Source of the DNA: Chryseobacterium viscerum
Lineage (GTDB): Bacteria; Bacteroidota; Bacteroidia; Flavobacteriales; Weeksellaceae
Assembly: GCF_025949665.1 (NCBI RefSeq)
Contig: NZ_JAPDFT010000001.1
Span: 1,860,001 to 1,924,000 of the forward strand
Length of the DNA: 64,000 bases
Reading direction: 5' to 3'
The notes below the pieces were generated by a model. That model was not told where the DNA came from, ran no database searches, and saw only the letters and a list, made by a program, of their open reading frames with translations. Both the position numbers and the translations under genes were made by a program. Positions 59,304 through 64,000 of the stretch are shown piece after piece (position 1 is the stretch's first letter; each line of letters begins with the position of its first letter).

Positions 59304-59801
59304 ATGATTAAACAGGCACTTTTAGGTGAATTTCTGCACGAAGCTGAAAACACCAGAAAAATTTTACAGGCAATCCCTGACAGCGCACTAGACTGGAAAC
59401 CGTCTGAAAAAAACTGGACAACCGGTCAGCTGGCCTCTCACATTGCTGAAGTATACAATTGGTACGAATCCACTTTCAATCAGGATACTTTTGATATGGG
59501 TGCGTACAAGTATGACAAAGGAGATATTTCCAAAGCGGAAAATATCCTGGCAAAATTTGAAGAAAATGTTGCCAATGCCCAGAAAGTTCTTGAAAACTCG
59601 GATGAAAACACTTATTTTAATGAGTGGAAAATGGAAATGAACGGAAATGTACTTTTCCCGCCATCTCCAAGAATCCAGGTAGTAAGAGGTTTTCTTTATA
59701 ATCATTTGTACCATCACAGAGGTGAACTGGTTGTTTATTTAAGATCAACCGGGAACAAAGTCCCTGGGCTTTACGGTCCTACTGCTGATGATAAATTCTA
59801 A
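59304..59801 (+). CDS. DinB-family metal-dependent protein
   Basis: A 165-residue DinB-fold four-helix protein. Putative metal histidines occur in QLASHIAEVYNWYE and YNHLYHHRGELVVYL, and the start MIKQALLGEFLHEAENTR is typical. DinB proteins include bacillithiol or mycothiol transferases, metal-dependent hydrolases and DNA-damage-inducible proteins, but this one has no further diagnostic motif. It is co-transcribed with the acyl-CoA dehydrogenase and followed by a strong terminator. Confidence 0.87.
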   Translation: MIKQALLGEFLHEAENTRKILQAIPDSALDWKPSEKNWTTGQLASHIAEVYNWYESTFNQDTFDMGAYKYDKGDISKAENILAKFEENVANAQKVLENSDENTYFNEWKMEMNGNVLFPPSPRIQVVRGFLYNHLYHHRGELVVYLRSTGNKVPGLYGPTADDKF

Positions 59802-59824
59802 TTAAGGATTATATAAATTATAGT

Positions 59825-59854
59825 AAGCTGTTTCATTTTGAAACAGCTTTTTTT
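59825..59854 (+). terminator. Intrinsic terminator after the DinB gene
   Basis: Perfect 10-bp stem AAGCTGTTTC / GAAACAGCTT with T run, the same stem as at 15781. The 371-bp gap to 60172 contains no gene, is extremely AT-rich and ends in the promoter of the protease gene. Confidence 0.93.
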
Positions 59855-60108
59855 GTAAACAGAATGTAGGGTGTGTGGAAACATTTGTTAAAATTCAATT
59901 TACTAATATTATCCATACATAATTCAATAATTAATAAATTTTATTGTCTCATTTTAATAAATTAATAAAAAAATACACTTATTTCATTTTTTTTTAAATT
60001 AAAATTCATTTTGTCACTTTCACTTTTCTTTTATTAATAAGCTTTTTCAATTATATTTAATGTGATGCATAATATTTTAAAGCAACATTCTAAATTTCCC
60101 TTAAAAAA

Positions 60109-60143
60109 TTTTGTTTTTCATAATATATTTTTCATTAGCTTTG
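60109..60143 (+). promoter_or_regulatory. Promoter of the secreted metalloprotease gene
   Basis: TTTTG (60109-60113) and TAGCTTTG (60136-60143) with a 22-nt spacer, an acceptable primary-sigma match. ATG 30 nt downstream at 60173, which rules out the ORF start at 60062. Confidence 0.6.
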
Positions 60144-60172
60144 ATATTCCACAATCAAATTTAGTATTTAAT

Positions 60173-63103
60173 ATGAAAAAACAATTAACGCTGATTGGAA
60201 TGCTCCTTATCTCGGGTATTTCTTTCGCACAGACTGACCGTCTTTGGTCTGAAGGTTCCAGAAAAACTTCATCAGAGGTTTTTGAAAACAAAACCGGCAT
60301 CAGCAATCCTAAGGTTTACAACCTGGATATCAACGGATTGAAAAATGCTTTGGCAAGAGCTCCCAAAAGACTGGCTGTAGGCGAAAAATCAGAACTCATC
60401 ATCTCTTTTCCAAATTCTGAAGGCAGAATGGAAAATTTTAAAGTGAGGGAGAATTCCAATTTTGCCCCTGAACTGGCAGCAAAATATCCGGATATCAAAT
60501 CCTACGTAGGACAAGGTCTGGATGATCCTAATTCAACAGTCTATTTCAGCGTTTCTCCGCTTGGACTGTCATCAATGGAAATCTACGGTGATAAATCTGC
60601 CGTCTTCATTGAACCCTACACCAAAGATCTTTCCACTTATGTAGTGTACAGAAAATCTGACAAAAAAGATGATCTTAACAAGTTTGAATGTACAGTAGTA
60701 GATGCTGCACAGAAAGGAGTTTCCAACTCTGCTCTTGCGGCAAGACCTAACGCTGATGATGCCAAACTAAGAACATTCAGACTGGCTTTATCCTGTACCG
60801 GAGAATACACTACTTATTTCGGAGGTACAAAAGCCCAGGCTTTAGCTGCAATGAACACCACAATGACCCGTGTAAACGGTGTTTTTGAAAAAGATTTCGC
60901 AGCAAGAATGGTTCTGATCGCCAATAACGATGCTGTAATCTACACCAATGCTTCTACGGACCCTTATTCTGCAGCTTCAGGAATGAGCAGCTGGAATTCC
61001 CAGTTACAAAGCACTTTAACTTCTGTAATTGGTGAGGCCAACTATGATATCGGACACTTATTCGGTGCTTCAGGAGGTGGTGGAAATGCGGGTTGTATCG
61101 GCTGTATCTGTACAAACGGTTCAAAAGGAAGCGGATACACTTCTCCGGCAGATGCTATTCCATCAGGAGACAACTTCGATATCGACTACGTGGCTCACGA
61201 AATGGGACACCAATTTGGTGGAAACCACACATTCTCTATGAACAACGAAGGAACAGGTGCCAATATGGAACCGGGTTCAGGATCAACAATTATGGGATAT
61301 GCAGGAATTACCAGTCAGGATATCCAACCTCATTCTGATGCATTCTTCCATGCAATAAGCATTCAGCAGATCACAAATAATATCAAAGCTAAAACCTGCT
61401 CTGTCAATACCAATACAGGAAATTCAATTCCTACAGCGAGTGCAGGCTTAGATTATACCATTCCAAAAGGAACTCCATTTGTCCTGACAGGTACAGGAAC
61501 GGATGCTGACGGAGATTCTTTAACCTATATCTGGGAACAGATGGACAATGCTTCTTCTTCTCAGACAGGAGCAAGTTCAGCTGCCAGCGCAACAAAAGCT
61601 TCAGGGCCTAACTTCAGATCATGGGTTCCAACAACCTCTCCTGCAAGATATTTCCCAAGAATGGCTTCTATATTAACAGGCGCAACTACTACAGCAGGTT
61701 CTGAGATCACAGTAGAAGCACTTTCTTCAGTAGCCAGAACATTAAACTTCAGATTTACCGTTCGTGATAACAAAGCAGGAGGTTCAGGAAATAATTCTGA
61801 CGATGCTGTAATCACTGTTAACGGAACTGCCGGACCATTTAATATAACCTCACAGAATTCAGCCACAACGTATGCCGGAGGAAGCTCTCAAACGGTTACA
61901 TGGAACGTGGCAGGAACTACAGCTAATGGTGTAAATGCAGCCAATGTAGATATCCTTTGGTCAACAGACAGTGGAAATACATGGACTACCCTATTGACAG
62001 GAACTCCGAATGACGGTTCACAGGCAGTAACTATCCCTAATTCTACTACCACTACAGGAAGAATTATGGTAAAAGGATCCAATCACATTTTCTTTGATGT
62101 AAACAATGCCAACATCTCTGTAAATGCAGGTTCCGGAACTCCTGACACCGTTGCTCCTACAGCACCAACTCTTGCTGCTTCAGGAACTACCGCTACAACA
62201 ACCAACCTTTCATGGTCAGGTGCTACAGACAATGTAGGCGTTACCGGATATGATGTATATCAGGGTGCTTCATTAATAGGTTCTACGGCTTCTACTACCT
62301 ATACTGTAACAGGACTTACTCCATCAACAACGTATTCCTTCTCTGTTAAAGCAAAAGATGCAGCAGGAAATGCTTCTGTATCCAGCAACACAGTAAGCGT
62401 TACGACTCTTGCAGGAGGAACTGTTTCATATTGCTCTTCTTCAGCATCTAATACAGCTGATGAAAGAATCGGAAATGTAACATTTGGATCTATTAACAAT
62501 ACTTCTACAGGAACAGCTGGTTATGAAAACTTCACTTCAGTTTCTACCAATGTAACAAGAGGAAGTGCTTATACCATCTCTATTACTCCGGTTTGGACAT
62601 CTACAAAATACAGCGAAGCATATGCTGTTTATATTGATTACAACGGTGATGGAGACTTTACAGATAGTGGAGAACTGGCATGGACAAAAGCTGGTTCTAC
62701 AACAACTCCTGTTACAGGATCTATCACAATTCCATCTACAGCAACTGTTGGATCTACAAGAATGAGAGTAATGATGAAATACAGCTCAATCCCTACTTCA
62801 TCATGTGAAGCTTTCACTTATGGCCAGGTTGAGGATTACACTCTTAATATCGTTTCTTCAGGAAAAGGAGATCTTCAGAATACAAAAGATCTGATTACAG
62901 ATATTAAGCTTTATCCAAACCCAGTTAGAGATATCCTTTATGTTTCCAATACAACTTCAGAAGAATATAAAATCTTCGATATGGGTGGAAAACTAATTGA
63001 CTCAGGAAAACTTCAAAGAGGCTCTGTGAATGTAAGCAATCTAATTAAAGGTGCTTATATGATTCAAATTGGAGAATCTTCCAAGAGATTTATTAAAAAC
63101 TAA
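60173..63103 (+). CDS. Secreted reprolysin-like metalloprotease with FN3, GEVED and T9SS domains
   Basis: A 976-residue secreted zinc protease from the ATG at 60173. A signal peptide (1-20) is followed by a propeptide-like domain to about 190. The reprolysin/M12B-like catalytic domain has HEMGHQFGGNH (His342, Glu343, His346, His352) and a Met-turn in IMGYAG. PKD/Ig-like modules (about 430-650), an FN3 domain (about 660-750) and a GEVED domain (about 750-890) come next. A T9SS type A sorting domain (YPNPVRDILYVSN, end IKGAYMIQIG) closes it. It should be exported to the surface to digest host or environmental protein. Length and modules fit Bacteroidetes secreted proteases. Confidence 0.94.
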   Translation: MKKQLTLIGMLLISGISFAQTDRLWSEGSRKTSSEVFENKTGISNPKVYNLDINGLKNALARAPKRLAVGEKSELIISFPNSEGRMENFKVRENSNFAPELAAKYPDIKSYVGQGLDDPNSTVYFSVSPLGLSSMEIYGDKSAVFIEPYTKDLSTYVVYRKSDKKDDLNKFECTVVDAAQKGVSNSALAARPNADDAKLRTFRLALSCTGEYTTYFGGTKAQALAAMNTTMTRVNGVFEKDFAARMVLIANNDAVIYTNASTDPYSAASGMSSWNSQLQSTLTSVIGEANYDIGHLFGASGGGGNAGCIGCICTNGSKGSGYTSPADAIPSGDNFDIDYVAHEMGHQFGGNHTFSMNNEGTGANMEPGSGSTIMGYAGITSQDIQPHSDAFFHAISIQQITNNIKAKTCSVNTNTGNSIPTASAGLDYTIPKGTPFVLTGTGTDADGDSLTYIWEQMDNASSSQTGASSAASATKASGPNFRSWVPTTSPARYFPRMASILTGATTTAGSEITVEALSSVARTLNFRFTVRDNKAGGSGNNSDDAVITVNGTAGPFNITSQNSATTYAGGSSQTVTWNVAGTTANGVNAANVDILWSTDSGNTWTTLLTGTPNDGSQAVTIPNSTTTTGRIMVKGSNHIFFDVNNANISVNAGSGTPDTVAPTAPTLAASGTTATTTNLSWSGATDNVGVTGYDVYQGASLIGSTASTTYTVTGLTPSTTYSFSVKAKDAAGNASVSSNTVSVTTLAGGTVSYCSSSASNTADERIGNVTFGSINNTSTGTAGYENFTSVSTNVTRGSAYTISITPVWTSTKYSEAYAVYIDYNGDGDFTDSGELAWTKAGSTTTPVTGSITIPSTATVGSTRMRVMMKYSSIPTSSCEAFTYGQVEDYTLNIVSSGKGDLQNTKDLITDIKLYPNPVRDILYVSNTTSEEYKIFDMGGKLIDSGKLQRGSVNVSNLIKGAYMIQIGESSKRFIKN

Positions 63104-63128
63104 TCTCTTTAAAATTAAACGATGTGAA

Positions 63129-63160
63129 AAAGCTGCCCTTTACGGGGCAGTTTTATTTTT
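63129..63160 (+). terminator. Terminator after the metalloprotease gene
   Basis: Stem AAGCTGCCC / GGGGCAGTTTT with T-rich tail. The 473-bp gap 63104-63576 contains no gene and is very AT-rich; no confident promoter is seen before the TNT gene. Confidence 0.8.
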
Positions 63161-63576
63161 TTTAAAATGTAAAATATCACATCAAATACATTTATTATTG
63201 TAATTAATTTCATAAAAATATTTTATTTAAAATAAAATAACTGGTATTTGAGTTTTTTGATTTAAATTTATCGCACAATAATATTCTTTTATTGTACCGT
63301 TTACCCAGTTTGTATTTAAGGGAGCTCCGGAGCCGTTTTTGAACGTCTGATGCAGTTGCTTCTTTCGACCCTATTTTGGCAGAATTGATCTTTTAACAAT
63401 TTGACGCCAGAAAACTTTTATTAAATTAAATTCTGATCATTATTTTTTATTGGCCGGAAAAACATTAATACTATTCATATCAGTATATCCATTTAAGATT
63501 TTTGTAAAGAATGATGTTTCAAAAAGGTAGCCCCTTCTAATACCTCTTATTTTTAAAATAATTTAAAAAATTTTAT

Positions 63577-64000
63577 ATGAAACATTTATTTAAGTACATC
63601 TTTTTTTTAACTATTGCTTCGTTCTCGGTTTCCTGTAGCTCAGACAATGATGATGTAATAGACATCAATCCCGATGTCACCACGGTATTCTACAAAAACG
63701 CTGATGAACTGGCAGTAACTTATGATACGAACAACAGCGTAAGTCAATCCATCAGAAATCAGGCATACGATCTTTACAAACGAGGAAAATGGAGCGAGTT
63801 GGAATCGCTTTTTAAGGCCAATAATTTAAATGGTGGATGGCCGCCTGCCAACGGAGGCTACAATATCGTTGATGATGTTGCTTTACAGGTTGGGCAGAAA
63901 TTTGACAGATACAGCGGAGCTGTAGGCAGTTACAACGGTACAGGTGTTCCTACTTTGGGAGGAAGTTTTACAAGTCCTATCATCAACGGATATACCTATA
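63577..64000 (+). CDS. TNT-type glycohydrolase toxin-like lipoprotein, truncated by window edge
   Basis: About 141 residues are visible. A signal peptide with lipobox SVSC (Cys20) is followed by an unstructured acidic linker (SSDNDDVIDINPD) and then a domain with GGWPPANGGYNI (86-97), VALQVGQKFDRYSG (101-114) and GGSFTSP (128-134). These phrases match the tuberculosis necrotizing toxin (DUF4237) NAD+ glycohydrolase family, whose domain reads WPP-G, DR-G and F-SP. The end of the domain lies beyond the window. A lipid-anchored NADase would act at the cell surface. No immunity gene is visible here. Confidence 0.75.
   Translation, partial: MKHLFKYIFFLTIASFSVSCSSDNDDVIDINPDVTTVFYKNADELAVTYDTNNSVSQSIRNQAYDLYKRGKWSELESLFKANNLNGGWPPANGGYNIVDDVALQVGQKFDRYSGAVGSYNGTGVPTLGGSFTSPIINGYTY

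Noticed and set aside
60062..60172. Upstream ATG of the metalloprotease
   Set aside because: The promoter TAGCTTTG at 60136 lies inside it; the signal peptide begins at 60173.
1..64000. tRNA, rRNA, riboswitch, CRISPR array, prophage or insertion sequence
   Set aside because: Read on both strands; no cloverleaf-like segment, conserved RNA block, spaced repeat array, integrase or transposase was found.

Overview
The window looks like chromosomal DNA of a Flavobacteriia member, most likely Chryseobacterium or a close Weeksellaceae relative. I infer this from the low GC content, the many promoters with a TAnnTTTG -7 element, the near absence of Shine-Dalgarno sequences, signal peptides of the MKK...FAQ type, two proteins with type IX secretion (T9SS) C-terminal sorting domains, bacillithiol-type proteins and a serial family of small beta-barrel outer-membrane proteins. 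There is no rRNA, tRNA, CRISPR array, prophage or recognisable insertion sequence. Both edges cut genes: an AraC regulator at the left and a TNT-type toxin-like lipoprotein at the right.

Layout. 1-15.8 kb: accessory metabolism and transport. It holds a nucleosidase, a FrnE-like DsbA protein, an HxlR regulator divergent from an esterase-MFS operon, a second MFS pump, a metallo-beta-lactamase-fold hydrolase, a chloramphenicol acetyltransferase homologue, a dehydrogenase-PPC-Crp group, a PRISE-type reductase, an SDR-GlcG pair with an AraC regulator, and a secreted S41 peptidase. 16-23 kb: a ligase-associated DNA repair cluster (MBL exonuclease, ATP-dependent ligase, Lhr-like helicase, PdeM endonuclease), interrupted by gpmA and by two MITE-like repeats. 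23-41.3 kb: many local regulator/target pairs (MFS/TetR, MocR/cupin-DapA, MocR/EamA, AraC/WrbA-RidA fusion), two tandem Crp paralogues, and a four-gene operon with bacillithiol-type proteins (YfiT, DUF1569, YtxJ, Crp). 41.5-46 kb: DEAD-box helicase, nicotinamidase, rRNA pseudouridine synthase and aroB.

46-51 kb is the most unusual stretch. Four paralogous small outer-membrane barrel genes and a collapsed fifth copy lie in tandem. Most are preceded by a sequence of sigma-54 type (GG-N10-GC/GA) and followed by a strong terminator. One further such promoter-terminator pair encloses about 250 nt without an ORF, a candidate small RNA or the ghost of another copy. 51-55.7 kb: glycerophosphodiesterase, purF, purC, and a DUF3307/SatD pair preceded by tandem 20-bp imperfect palindromes. 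56-64 kb: secreted T9SS cargo (an endonuclease I fusion and a large metalloprotease), an acyl-CoA dehydrogenase, a DinB protein, and the partial TNT lipoprotein.

Small-scale structure includes three 170-180 bp intergenic elements with GCAAAGGCGC-type inverted ends, other palindromic intergenic repeats, and a decayed copy of the pncA 5' end on the far side of the neighbouring helicase gene. Promoters and RNA candidates are pattern-based; no computation was run.
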